57,902 nucleotides of DNA, taken from contig JAWOLC010000082.1 in the NCBI GenBank assembly GCA_033853925.1, positions 1 through 57,902 on the forward strand, given 5' to 3'. This DNA is from JANXPZ01 sp033853925. GTDB lineage: Bacteria; Eisenbacteria; RBG-16-71-46. The position numbers and the translations under genes were made by a program. Every line of letters starts with the position of its first letter. Positions within the stretch are counted from its first letter, which is position 1. Shown here piece by piece: positions 23,731 through 31,972 of the stretch. Below the pieces are notes generated by a model. It saw only the letters and a list, made by a program, of their open reading frames with translations. It was not told where the DNA came from and made no database searches.

Positions 23731-25164
23731 GTGCGAGTGCTGGTCGTGGACGACGAGGTGCGCAACGCCGAGCTGACGGCGCTGGAGCTGCGCGACGCCG
23801 GGCACGAGACCGACTTCGTGAACGGCGGCGCGGCGGCGCTCAAGCGGCTCGAGGGCTCGCCCTTCGACGCGGTGGTGACCGATCTGCGCATGGCGCCTCC
23901 CGACGGGTTGGCCCTGCTGGGCGAGGTGAAGAAGCGCTGGCCGGACGTCACCGTCGTGCTCATGACGGCGTACGCGAGCCACGAGACGGCGCGGCGGGCG
24001 CTGAAGCTCGGCGCCTACGACTACGTCGACAAGGAAGGCGAGTTCCGCGAGGAGCTGAAGGCCGTGCTCGAGAAGGCGGCGCGCGAGCGCCGGCTGGCCT
24101 TCGAGAACGTGCGGCTGGCGGGCACCGTGGACTCGTTGACCCGCGACCTGGCGACCATCGTCGGGCGCGCGCCGGCGATGGCGCGGGCCGTCGAGCTGGC
24201 GCGCAAGGTGGCGGCGACCGATTCCACCGTGCTCCTGCGGGGCGAGAGCGGGACGGGCAAGGATCTGTTCGCGCGCGCCATCCACTTCTCCAGCCGGCGG
24301 GCGGCCGGCCCCTGGGTCAAGGTGAACTGCGGCGCCTTGCCCGAGGCTCTGCTCGAGAGCGAGCTGTTCGGCCACGAGCGGGGCGCCTTCACGGGCGCCG
24401 TGCGCCAGAAGGCGGGCCGCTTCGAGGACGCCGCCCGCGGCACGCTGTTCCTCGACGAGGTGGGCGAGCTGTCCATGCCGCTCCAGGTGAAGCTCCTGCA
24501 GGTGATCGAGGAGAAGACCTTCACGCGGGTCGGGGGCAATCAGCCGCTCACCGTGGACGTGCGGATCGTCGCCGCGACGAACCGCGACCTCGAGGCCATG
24601 GTCCGCGAGCGCCAGTTTCGCGAGGATCTCTTCTTCCGTCTCAACGTCTTCCCGATTATCCTGCCGCCGCTGCGCGAGCGGCCGGGGGACGTGCGCGAGC
24701 TGGCCGAGTTCTTCCTGCGGCGCCACGGGGCGAGCGGCGACAAGCTCACCCCCCAGGCGCTGCAGGCGCTCGAGCGCTACTCGTTCCCCGGGAACGTGCG
24801 GGAGCTGGAATATGCGCTGGAGCGGGCGATGATCCTCGCAGGCAGTGAGGCGATCGGGTCGGAGCACCTGAGCCTCGCCGGGCCCGGGCACGAGGCGGGC
24901 GGCCGCCCGGGCGGCGTGCCGGGCTGGGTGCCCGACATCCCGCCGGAAGGGATCTCCCTCGAGGTGCTGGAGCGCGAGCTGATCGTCCAGGCGCTGGAGC
25001 GGGCGCGGGGCAACAAGAGCCAGGCGGCGCGGCTGCTGGGTCTCACGCGCCGCACGCTCTACTCGCGCATGGAGCGCCACGGCCTGCGCCGCCCCGGCGA
25101 GGAGGAGGAGGGGGGCGAAGACGAGGGCGAGCCGGCCACCGGTGCCGAGAGGGAGCGGCCATGA
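23731..25164 (+). CDS. NtrC-family sigma54-dependent response regulator
   Basis: This 477-residue protein has a receiver domain (acidic D7/D8, phospho-site D51 in VVTDLRM), an AAA+ domain with Walker A GESGTGKD (171-178), the sigma54-contacting loop GAFTGA (218-223) and Walker B TLFLDEVGEL, and a Fis-type helix-turn-helix near the C-terminus (NKSQAARLLGLTRRTLYSRMERHGL). The last 28 residues are acidic and disordered. It activates sigma54 promoters when phosphorylated by the kinase encoded just upstream. The start is GTG, after GGGAGGGAG. Its stop overlaps the next gene by 4 bp (ATGA at 25161-25164). Confidence 0.95.
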   Translation: MRVLVVDDEVRNAELTALELRDAGHETDFVNGGAAALKRLEGSPFDAVVTDLRMAPPDGLALLGEVKKRWPDVTVVLMTAYASHETARRALKLGAYDYVDKEGEFREELKAVLEKAARERRLAFENVRLAGTVDSLTRDLATIVGRAPAMARAVELARKVAATDSTVLLRGESGTGKDLFARAIHFSSRRAAGPWVKVNCGALPEALLESELFGHERGAFTGAVRQKAGRFEDAARGTLFLDEVGELSMPLQVKLLQVIEEKTFTRVGGNQPLTVDVRIVAATNRDLEAMVRERQFREDLFFRLNVFPIILPPLRERPGDVRELAEFFLRRHGASGDKLTPQALQALERYSFPGNVRELEYALERAMILAGSEAIGSEHLSLAGPGHEAGGRPGGVPGWVPDIPPEGISLEVLERELIVQALERARGNKSQAARLLGLTRRTLYSRMERHGLRRPGEEEEGGEDEGEPATGAERERP

Positions 25165-25829
25165 GCGTGCTGCGCGGGCTGTTGTTCGACAACCTGGGGC
25201 TCAAGCTCGCGGCGCTGCTGCTGGCGCTGCTCGTGTATCTGAACGTCTATCTCGACCGCCCGGCCGAGATGACCGTCTCCTTCCCCGTCGAGGTGAAGGA
25301 CCTGGACGACTCGCTCACGCTCTCGGGACCGGTGCCCGCCACGGTGCAGGCCCACGTCCGCGGGACCGGCAAGCAGCTCCTGCGCATGCGGGTCACCGAG
25401 CCTCCGGTCAAGATCTCGCTCGACGGCATCGGCGTGGGGCGTTTCGAGCGGCAGGTGTCGGTCGAGGACCTGCCCCTGGCGGGCTACGACGGCGTGGAGG
25501 TGGATCGGGTGATCGGACCGGGGGTGATCGACCTCATGATCGAGCACCGGATTCGCCGCCGGCTCCCCGCGGCCGCGCGGGTCGAGGGAGTGCCGGCCAG
25601 CGGCACGACCTGGGCCGGCTCCGTCTTCCTGGACCCCGAGAGCGTGCTCGTCGCCGGCCCGCGCTCGGCCGTGGCGCGGCTGGACAGCGTGGTGCTCCAG
25701 CCGGTGCGTCTCGGGGCGCGGCGCGACACCCTGCGGGCCCAGGTCGCGGCCCAGGCCCTGCCCGACTGGTGCGTGATGGACCCGCCGCTGGTCAAGGTGA
25801 CGATCCCGCTCGTCCGCCAAGCCCCCTGA
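25161..25829 (+). CDS. YbbR-domain membrane-anchored protein
   Basis: This 222-residue protein has one N-terminal TM helix (LGLKLAALLLALLVYLNVYL, about residues 12-31) and two to three YbbR-like beta modules (EMTVSFPVEVKDL, PVKISLDGIGVGRF, SVFLDPESVLVAGPRSAVARLDSV). YbbR/CdaR proteins sit outside the membrane and, in Firmicutes, regulate the c-di-AMP cyclase CdaA. Here there is no cdaA or glmM next door; instead the gene overlaps a sigma54 regulator gene by 4 bp. Function in this lineage is unclear. Confidence 0.82.
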   Translation: MSVLRGLLFDNLGLKLAALLLALLVYLNVYLDRPAEMTVSFPVEVKDLDDSLTLSGPVPATVQAHVRGTGKQLLRMRVTEPPVKISLDGIGVGRFERQVSVEDLPLAGYDGVEVDRVIGPGVIDLMIEHRIRRRLPAAARVEGVPASGTTWAGSVFLDPESVLVAGPRSAVARLDSVVLQPVRLGARRDTLRAQVAAQALPDWCVMDPPLVKVTIPLVRQAP

Positions 25830-25864
25830 TGGGGCGGGGTTCAGCCGGAAGAGCCCAAAGCTGA

Positions 25865-25893
25865 CGCCCCGGGCCCTCCCGTGACCCGGGGCG
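25865..25893 (+). terminator. Hairpin after the ybbR-like gene
   Basis: A perfect 9-bp stem (CGCCCCGGG / CCCGGGGCG) with an 11-nt loop begins 35 bp after the stop codon. No T-tract follows. Confidence 0.4.
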
Positions 25894-26317
25894 CGCTGGT
25901 GTCGGCTGGGGGGTGGCGGGCCGCGCGTGATGGCAGGCTCGGATGGTGGGACGCGGCCCTGCGCACCCTCGCCCGTGTGAAGGGGCAACCCACGTGCCAC
26001 GGCGCGGGCCCTGGCCCGGAGCCGAGATCGAGCGCGACTGGCGTGGGTTTCTTGCGCTGGGCCTGAAGGCTCGGGCCAAAGTGCGCACAGAGTCGAGGGC
26101 ATTCCGCGAGCCCGAGACGCACACCCTGCACGATTTCGAGAGGGTCTCGATGGTGAAGCCTTGGCGCGGCTTCAGCAATCGATCACATCAACTCGCGAAC
26201 CAGTCGGCCACCACTTCGCGCTTCCGTGACTCCATCTACGTCATCAGGGACGTGCTCAGGCCCGGCTCCGAGGCCCAGGCCCGCGCGCCGGGGAGGCGAT
26301 CCGCGATTGCCTCAACC

Positions 26318-26346
26318 TTGACACCCAGGTGGCCGATGCCTAATCT
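26318..26346 (+). promoter_or_regulatory. Sigma70-like promoter upstream of rho
   Basis: A perfect -35 TTGACA (26318-26323), an optimal 17-nt spacer and TAATCT (26341-26346) point toward rho, about 370 bp before its start codon. The resulting long leader recalls the attenuated rho leader of E. coli; that parallel is inference. Confidence 0.5.
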
Positions 26347-26720
26347 GAAGGGCGAGCAGTGGGCCGACCGCCGAGCTTCGTCGTGGCGCGCCCGGCTCAC
26401 CGCACGCTTCGCATTCAGGTCCCCGAGCGCGCGGACCTCCCCGGCAACAGAGTGCGGAACTGCTTCCGTCTTTCGTACCGTCCACCCGAACGTCCAACCG
26501 AGGACTCCACTCAAGGTCGCCGAACCTCCCCGGTCAGCAGGGTATGTAGCCGGCACCTGAGTCTTCACTTCCAGACCCGAATCCCACTCCACCCAAGGCC
26601 AGCGGGTCGCCCAGCGGCCCGCGCCCACGGCCTCCCACCGCCACCCGGACCGGCGCCGGCGTCCTTCGGCCGTCGAGCGATCCCCCGGGAGGTGGCCGCG
26701 CCGGCAAGCGAAGGCGAACC

Positions 26721-28004
26721 ATGGAACAGATCGTCACCCCCACGCCTCAGCAGACCATGGAGCTCCAACAGCTCAAGGCCCGGACCATGTCCGAGCTGCT
26801 GCACCTCGCCCAGGATCTCGACATCCAGGGCACGAGCGGGCTGCGCAAGCAGGAGCTCATCTTCAAGATCCTCGAGGCCCAGACCGAGAAGAACGGCCTG
26901 ATCTTCGCGGAGGGCGTCCTCGAGATCCTGCCCGAGGGTTACGGCTTCCTGCGCTCTCCCACCTACAACTACCTGCCGGGCCCCGACGACATCTACGTTT
27001 CGCCCTCGCAGATCAAGCGCTTCGATCTCCACACGGGCGACACGGTTTCCGGTCAGGTGCGCCCGCCCAAGGAGGGCGAGCGCTACTTCGCCCTGCTGCG
27101 GGTGGAGGCCATCAACTTCGAGAGCCCCGAGGTGGCGAAGGAGAAGATCCTCTTCGACAACCTCACGCCCCTCTATCCACAGGAGAAGCTGAACCTCGAG
27201 ACCAAGGATCGCTGCATCGAGACGCGCATCATCGACCTGCTCTCGCCGATCGGGAAGGGCCAGCGCGCGCTGATCACCTCGCCGCCCAAGGCGGGCAAGA
27301 CGATCCTGCTGCAGAAGATCGCCAACGCCATCACCGAGAACCACCCCGAGGTCGTGCTCATCGTGCTCCTGATCGACGAGCGCCCCGAGGAGGTGACCGA
27401 CATGCAGCGCACCGTCAAGGGCGAGGTCGTCTCCTCGACCTTCGATGAACCGGCCGAGCGCCACGTGCAGGTCGCCGAGATGGTGATCGAGAAGGCCAAG
27501 CGGCTCGTGGAGCACCAGCGCGACGTGGTGATCCTGCTCGACTCGATCACCCGCCTCGGGCGCGCCCACAACACGGTGGTGCCGCACTCGGGCAAGATCC
27601 TCTCGGGCGGGGTGGACGCGAACGCCCTGCAACGGCCCAAGCGCTTCTTCGGCGCGGCGCGCAACATCGAGGGCGGCGGGTCGCTCACCATCATCGCCAC
27701 CGGCCTGATCGAGACGGGCTCGCGCATGGACGAGGTCATCTTCGAGGAGTTCAAGGGCACCGGGAACTCGGAGCTGGTCCTGGATCGCAAGCTCGCCGAC
27801 CGGCGCATCTTCCCGGCCATCGACATCAACCGTTCGGGCACGCGCAAGGAGGAGCTGCTGCTGCCGCCCGAGGTCCTGCAGCGGATCTGGATCCTGCGCA
27901 AGTTCCTGAACGAGCTGAACCCGGTCGAGGCGATGGAGTTCCTGATCCAGAAGCTCTCCGACACGAAGACGAACAAGAAGTTCCTGGAGAGCATGAACCA
28001 GTAG
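26721..28004 (+). CDS. rho: Transcription termination factor Rho
   Basis: This 427-residue protein is full-length Rho. It has an N-terminal helical domain (MSELLHLAQDLDIQGTSGLRKQELIFKIL), an RNA-binding cold-shock-like domain (VLEILPEGYGFLRSP.YNYLPGPDDIYVSPSQI, about 67-97), and the ATPase with Walker A SPPKAGKT (187-194), IDERPEEVTDM and LLDSITRLGRAHN. There is no insertion between the N-terminal helices and the RNA-binding domain, unlike actinobacterial Rho. It acts as a hexameric RNA helicase. The ATG follows GCGAAGGCG. Such a GC-rich genome with few T-tract terminators is expected to rely on Rho. Confidence 0.98.
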   Translation: MEQIVTPTPQQTMELQQLKARTMSELLHLAQDLDIQGTSGLRKQELIFKILEAQTEKNGLIFAEGVLEILPEGYGFLRSPTYNYLPGPDDIYVSPSQIKRFDLHTGDTVSGQVRPPKEGERYFALLRVEAINFESPEVAKEKILFDNLTPLYPQEKLNLETKDRCIETRIIDLLSPIGKGQRALITSPPKAGKTILLQKIANAITENHPEVVLIVLLIDERPEEVTDMQRTVKGEVVSSTFDEPAERHVQVAEMVIEKAKRLVEHQRDVVILLDSITRLGRAHNTVVPHSGKILSGGVDANALQRPKRFFGAARNIEGGGSLTIIATGLIETGSRMDEVIFEEFKGTGNSELVLDRKLADRRIFPAIDINRSGTRKEELLLPPEVLQRIWILRKFLNELNPVEAMEFLIQKLSDTKTNKKFLESMNQ

Positions 28005-28045
28005 CCGCCCCCCGTCCGGGATCGGCGGCAGGCGCCCCCTCGAGG

Positions 28046-29950
28046 CTAGGGTCTGGCGCCCGGCGTGGCGGCGCGCGGCTCGCGGCCGGGCGACCGGGAG
28101 CGGGCGGGCGTTGCCACTGGCGGCGCGGGTGCGACGATCCCGAAGGCCTTCGACACCCGTTGTGCGAGCCGCGCCGTGCTCTCCGACACGCCCGGCTCCT
28201 TGCGGTGCTTCTCGCCCCATTCCACTGGGGGGTTGAGGACGAAGTCCGCGACCTTGCCGGTGGCCAGGGCCTCCTCCAGGCGGCGGTCGATCTTGTAGAG
28301 GTCGTCGCGGAACTCGACCGCTCCCGCCGAGTCCACCCACGCCGTCCAGTAGAGGAAATGGACCGGAACCTTGTGGGCGAGCCCCACCGGGCGCGTGGCC
28401 AGGCTCTCGATCACGGCCTGCAGCGAGTCGCGCGCGTCGGGCGTGCGCGGCTTGCGCGGGCCGGGCTTCGCGGTCGCGTCCACCAGGGTGTCGCGGGCCA
28501 GGAGCCACTCGGCCAGCTCGCGGGCCTTCTCGACGCGCACGCAGCCGTGGCTGTAAGCGCGGGCGGCTGCCGAGAAGTAGCCCTTGAGCGGGGTGTCGTG
28601 CAGGTAGACGTCGTAGGGGTTCGGGCACATGAGCTTGACGCGACCGAGCGGGTTCTCGTCGCCGGGGTCCTGGATCACGAGGTAGGGGAAGCTGTCCTCC
28701 TCGACCGCGGTCCAGTCCACGGCGCTGGCGGCGATCTCCCGCAGCGCGGGCGCATGGGTGAAGTACACGCGCATCTGGTGCTTCGCGAGCCAGGTCGTGT
28801 CGCGCGCCAGCGCGGGCAGCGTCTCCTCGACGAGGATGCGCTTGGGCACCCGCCAGGTGGGGTTGAGGACGATGTAGCTCAGGGCGGCGCTGAAGCTGGG
28901 CGTGGGGTTCCGCGGCTCGCCGACCACGACGCGACTCCGCAGGAGCACCCGACCGCTGTCGCGAACCTCGAGGCGGAAGGCCGCGAGGTCCACGAAGACG
29001 CAGGGCTCCGGGAACGAGCGCGGGAGCCAGCGCCAGCGCTCCAGGTTCAGCTCCATCTGCCGCACGCGCGCGGGGGCGCTGACGTTCAGCGCCGCCCGGG
29101 TGGCCGAGTCCAGCACGCCGCTCTCGGCGAGGCCGTGCCGCGCCTGGACGGCGCGCAGGGCGCGCGCGAGCCCTGCGTCGAACTCGGGGGAGAGGCCTGT
29201 CGAATCGCCCTCGATCGCCAGCCGCCGCCGCACGGACAGCACGGCCGGGCCGCTGGCGCCGCGCTTCAGGACGGGCCCGTCGGCGAGCCGGGGCCAACCG
29301 CCGGCCTCGGCGATCGCCCGGTAGCGCCACAGCGCCACCCGCAACCGCTGGTAGTCCTCGCCCGTCGGCGCGAGGTCCGCCAGATCGAGCGCCGAGCGGT
29401 GCGACGCCAGAGCGCGGCGCAGCGTCCGGACCAGGTCGAGGCGGCCACGCGCCGCCACCCACCCGCGATCCAGCGCCGAGTCGGGCAGCCGCCCGTCGTG
29501 CAGATCCGACGCGCCGTGGAGCCAGGCGCGGGTGAGGGCGAGGTCGAGGGCGGCGAGCGGCTGGGGATCGGGCAGAAGCCCCTGCAGTCCGCCCCTCCGC
29601 AAGCGCTCGATCCGGGCCGCCAGCGTGTCCCCGCCGTAGCGGGCAGGGTCGAGACCGTCGCGGCCGAGATCCGCCAGGGCGCGCGCCGCCGCCAGTGCGT
29701 CATCGCTGGGCGTCCGGCCGTCGCTCCAGGCGGCTCGCCGGCCGCGCCGGCGGTAGAACTCGCGCGTGGCCGCCTCGATTCCATCGCCGCTCGGGGCCGG
29801 GGGGACCGAGAGCCGGGCTTCGATCTCGCGCCGCACCAGGACTTCGGCCCGAGTAGGTCGCGACACCCACCAGACGGCCGCAGCCCCCGCGAGGACGACG
29901 GCGGCCACGGCGAGCGCGACGTAGAGAACAAGCGAGGCTCTGCGAGTCAT
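28046..29950 (-). CDS. L,D-transpeptidase of the YcbB/LdtD type
   Basis: This 634-residue protein has an N-terminal signal anchor (about residues 9-29), a long helical scaffold domain, a peptidoglycan-binding module (VLKRGASGPAVLSVRRRLAIEG, about 226-292) and a YkuD catalytic domain (about 316-485) with the active site SHGCVRV, Cys470. The scaffold plus interrupted catalytic domain resembles E. coli LdtD (YcbB), which makes 3-3 cross-links in the periplasm. The C-terminal 40 residues are Pro/Ala/Arg-rich. I start at the ATG 29950 (MTRRASLVLYVAL), directly before the membrane helix. It converges with rho 41 bp away. Confidence 0.92.
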   Translation of the reverse strand: MTRRASLVLYVALAVAAVVLAGAAAVWWVSRPTRAEVLVRREIEARLSVPPAPSGDGIEAATREFYRRRGRRAAWSDGRTPSDDALAAARALADLGRDGLDPARYGGDTLAARIERLRRGGLQGLLPDPQPLAALDLALTRAWLHGASDLHDGRLPDSALDRGWVAARGRLDLVRTLRRALASHRSALDLADLAPTGEDYQRLRVALWRYRAIAEAGGWPRLADGPVLKRGASGPAVLSVRRRLAIEGDSTGLSPEFDAGLARALRAVQARHGLAESGVLDSATRAALNVSAPARVRQMELNLERWRWLPRSFPEPCVFVDLAAFRLEVRDSGRVLLRSRVVVGEPRNPTPSFSAALSYIVLNPTWRVPKRILVEETLPALARDTTWLAKHQMRVYFTHAPALREIAASAVDWTAVEEDSFPYLVIQDPGDENPLGRVKLMCPNPYDVYLHDTPLKGYFSAAARAYSHGCVRVEKARELAEWLLARDTLVDATAKPGPRKPRTPDARDSLQAVIESLATRPVGLAHKVPVHFLYWTAWVDSAGAVEFRDDLYKIDRRLEEALATGKVADFVLNPPVEWGEKHRKEPGVSESTARLAQRVSKAFGIVAPAPPVATPARSRSPGREPRAATPGARP

Positions 29951-30139
29951 CTGGCGGCTCCGCGTGGAACGGCGTGAAGGGCCGGATCCTCGTCGTCGAT
30001 CCCGGACGCTACCATCCCTTGGGCCTGGGCCGAAGCTCGCCGTGCGCCGGCCGGACATTTCGGGTAGCGTGCCCGGGCTGTCACAGGGATCGGCCGCCGG
30101 CCGCCGGTCCCACACCGGAAACCTCCGGGAGTGGTTCCC

Positions 30140-30267
30140 ATGGATTCGCGAGGCGCATTCGCCGGCACCACCCTGCTCCTGACCGGGGAGGGCCTGGGCT
30201 CGGGGGAGCCGGAGGTGCAGCGGGCGCTGCCGCGCAGATGGAAGCCGCCAAGGTCATCACGCTCTGA
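30140..30267 (+). pseudogene. Remnant of a DsrE/YedF-like gene
   Basis: The segment begins MDSRGAFAGTTLLLTGEGLGSGEPEVQRAL, close to the N-terminal strand and loop of the DsrE-like domain of YedF-type selenium-metabolism proteins (pattern LLLxGxxLGxGxxELxxxL). After this the frame breaks, and a +2 frame resumes only for the end MEAAKVITL followed by TGA, which resembles the usual C-terminal KVITL. The roughly 60-70 residues between are missing, so I read this as an internally deleted, frameshifted remnant. A chance match cannot be excluded for such short pieces. It lies in the divergent gap between the transpeptidase and dinB genes. Confidence 0.45.
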
Positions 30268-30329
30268 CTCACGGTGGGCGCGGGCCCACGCGCCCCCGGA
30301 TGCGGGGGGATCCCCGAGCGAGGAGGCAC

Positions 30330-30827
30330 ATGTTCCGGAAGATCGAGGACTTCGAGCGGACGTGGGCTCACGAGAGCGAGGCCACGCTCAAGATTCTGCG
30401 CGCCCTCAGCGAAGGCTCACTGGGCCAGTCCGCGGCCCCGGGGGGACGCAGCCTGGGGCGCCTGGCCTGGCACCTCACCCTCACCCTGCCCGAGATGATG
30501 AAGGAGGCGGGGCTCCCGGTCGCCGGGCCGCCCCAGGACGCGCCCCTGCCCGCCCTTGCCGAGATCATCCGCGAGTACGAGATCTCGGCGGGGGCGGTCG
30601 GGGCGGAGGTGAAGGGGAAGTGGACGGACGCCATGCTGGCCGAGGCGATCCCCATGTACGGCGAGCAGTGGCCTCGAGGCGTGGTGCTCACGGTCCTGAT
30701 CTCGCACCAGGCTCACCACCGCGGCCAGATGACGGTGCTCATGCGCCAGGCGGGGCTCAGGGTGCCCGGCGTCTATGGGCCGGCCCGGGAGGATTGGGCG
30801 GCGCTCGGCATGCCTCCGCAGGAGTGA
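30330..30827 (+). CDS. DinB-like four-helix metal-binding protein
   Basis: This 165-residue protein has the DinB/YfiT four-helix fold with the expected metal-binding histidines: H48 (LAWHLTLTLPEM), H126 and H130 (LISHQAHHRGQM). Members include mycothiol- or bacillithiol-dependent enzymes and many proteins of unknown function; the substrate here is unknown. The ATG 30330 has a perfect AGGAGG 3 nt upstream, so the earlier in-frame ATG at 30300 is rejected. Confidence 0.88.
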   Translation: MFRKIEDFERTWAHESEATLKILRALSEGSLGQSAAPGGRSLGRLAWHLTLTLPEMMKEAGLPVAGPPQDAPLPALAEIIREYEISAGAVGAEVKGKWTDAMLAEAIPMYGEQWPRGVVLTVLISHQAHHRGQMTVLMRQAGLRVPGVYGPAREDWAALGMPPQE

Positions 30828-30952
30828 GGGCGCGCCCGAGCAGGTGTTGCCCGGCCGAAGGCTGAGCCTGCACGGATGAGCAGTCGCCCCCAGCGTGCGC
30901 GGTGGCGGCGCCGAGCGGGGCGGAGGAGCGACCCAGGGGGCGCTCTCCGCGC

Positions 30953-30981
30953 TTGAATCCGAAGCCCGGGAATTCTAGCTT
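30953..30981 (+). promoter_or_regulatory. Promoter of the first 60-residue protein
   Basis: TTGAAT (30953-30958), a 17-nt spacer and TAGCTT (30976-30981) lie 30 bp before the start codon. Its paralogous gene has a similarly placed TTGTGT-18-TAGGCT element at 31916-31945. Confidence 0.4.
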
Positions 30982-31010
30982 CAGTGTCCTCGAGAAAGGA
31001 GGCTCGAGTC

Positions 31011-31193
31011 ATGGACATGGATCTGTCGGAACAGGAACGTGACTGCTTGATCGAGATCCTCGACGCGGCGGTGCGCGACCGGCAGTGCCAGTTGCGTCAC
31101 ATCGGCGGGTCGGGGGTCGAGCGCTATCTGGAGCGCCAGATCGGCCTGATGGAGAACGTGAAGTCGAAGCTCCTGCCACTCGAGGTGACGTAG
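31011..31193 (+). CDS. Small 60-residue protein, paralog 1
   Basis: This is a small charged, helical protein (MDMDLSEQERDCLIEILDAA, then RYLERQIGLMENVKSKLLPL). It has no signal peptide or membrane helix. A near-ideal RBS AAAGGAGG (30995-31002) precedes the ATG by 8 nt. A second gene at 31973-32155 encodes a protein of exactly the same length with the same pattern (LSxQERDxLLExLD, YLxRxIxLxExxKSKLL), so both are real. I do not recognise the family; two amphipathic helices that could dimerise are likely. A strong hairpin terminator follows. Confidence 0.8.
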   Translation: MDMDLSEQERDCLIEILDAAVRDRQCQLRHIGGSGVERYLERQIGLMENVKSKLLPLEVT

Positions 31194-31226
31194 GCGGTCG
31201 GAGACGGCCAGGATCTCCGGCCACGA

Positions 31227-31251
31227 TGGGGCCGCTCGTCGAGCGGCCCCA
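31227..31251 (+). terminator. Hairpin terminator after paralog 1
   Basis: An 11-bp perfect stem (TGGGGCCGCTC / GAGCGGCCCCA) with a GTC loop starts 33 bp after the small-protein stop and ends only 12 bp before the NUDIX start codon, so it may also limit read-through into that gene. Confidence 0.6.
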
Positions 31252-31263
31252 CGTCATTACGCC

Positions 31264-31797
31264 ATGAATCCTCCCGGTCTGCTCGTCGATGCCGCGGTTC
31301 TGGCGCCCGTCTTCCGGGACGCCGGCGGCGACGTGCGCATCGTGCTCGTGCGCCGGACCGAGGGCGGGTTGCACGGGGGCCAGCTCGCTCTCCCGGGAGG
31401 GCGGCGGGATCCCGGCGACGCCTCGTTCCTGGCGACCGCGCTGCGCGAGGCGCGCGAGGAGATCGGGCTGCCGGCCGAATCCGTCCATCTCCTGGCCGAG
31501 CTGCCCTTGCTCGAGACGCGGACGACCGGCTATCGCATCGCGCCCTTCCTCGGGCGCATCGACCGCCCGCCGGCCTGGCGTCCGGCCGAGGAGGAGATCG
31601 CCGAGGTCATCGAGGCCCGCCTGGCCGACTTGGCCCGGCCGGAGGCGCGCGGGGAGGCCGTGGAGCAGTTCGCGGGCCGGCCGACCCCGATGCGCATCCA
31701 GTTCCTTCGCGTCGGCCCGCACCGACTCTGGGGCGTCACCTACCGCATCCTCGAGCCGCTCCTGCCTCGACTCCTCGCGGGGGAGTGGCCCCTGTAG
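31264..31797 (+). CDS. NUDIX hydrolase, CoA-pyrophosphatase-like
   Basis: This 177-residue protein has a NUDIX box (PGGRRDPGDASFLATALREAREEIGL, about 46-71) preceded by LVRRTEGGLHGGQLALPGG, which matches the UPF0035 segment typical of NudL-type coenzyme A pyrophosphatases that hydrolyse CoA to 3-prime,5-prime-ADP and phosphopantetheine. Catalytic REAREE glutamates are intact. There is no obvious Shine-Dalgarno; the ATG is 12 bp after a hairpin. It lies between the two paralogous 60-residue protein genes. Confidence 0.88.
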   Translation: MNPPGLLVDAAVLAPVFRDAGGDVRIVLVRRTEGGLHGGQLALPGGRRDPGDASFLATALREAREEIGLPAESVHLLAELPLLETRTTGYRIAPFLGRIDRPPAWRPAEEEIAEVIEARLADLARPEARGEAVEQFAGRPTPMRIQFLRVGPHRLWGVTYRILEPLLPRLLAGEWPL

Positions 31798-31915
31798 GTT
31801 CGCCGGGCGGGACCGAGGTGCCCAGGCCCCGCCAGCCCGGGTCCGCCAAGGCGTCGGGTGGGAGCGGCGGCTCGGGGCCGCGCCTTCCCCCAGGGTCCCC
31901 GCCGGAAGCGGGCTC

Positions 31916-31945
31916 TTGTGTCGCGCCCCGCCGCCAGCCTAGGCT
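31916..31945 (+). promoter_or_regulatory. Promoter of the second 60-residue protein
   Basis: TTGTGT (31916-31921), an 18-nt spacer and TAGGCT (31940-31945) lie 28 bp upstream of the start codon, mirroring the layout at the first paralog. Confidence 0.35.
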
Positions 31946-31972
31946 CTAGGGGCGAGGAAGGAGGTCGAGCCC

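Larger units (their letters stand above)
25830..26720. other. 890-bp stretch without a convincing gene
   Basis: Open frames exist on both strands (for example 25943-26560 forward and 26236-26628 reverse), but none has a recognisable domain, a good ribosome site or the codon pattern of the neighbours, and the base composition is visibly less GC-biased. The left end has a hairpin after the ybbR-like gene and the right part has a good promoter pointing at rho. It may be a long rho leader plus decayed sequence. Confidence 0.45.

Noticed and set aside
25943..26560. Possible 205-codon forward gene upstream of rho
   Set aside because: No recognisable domain, poor RBS, odd composition; the reverse frame is equally open, so neither is convincing.
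30131..30865. Long forward frame over the DinB gene
   Set aside because: The DinB protein is well conserved in another frame; only the first ~30 codons match the DsrE-like remnant.
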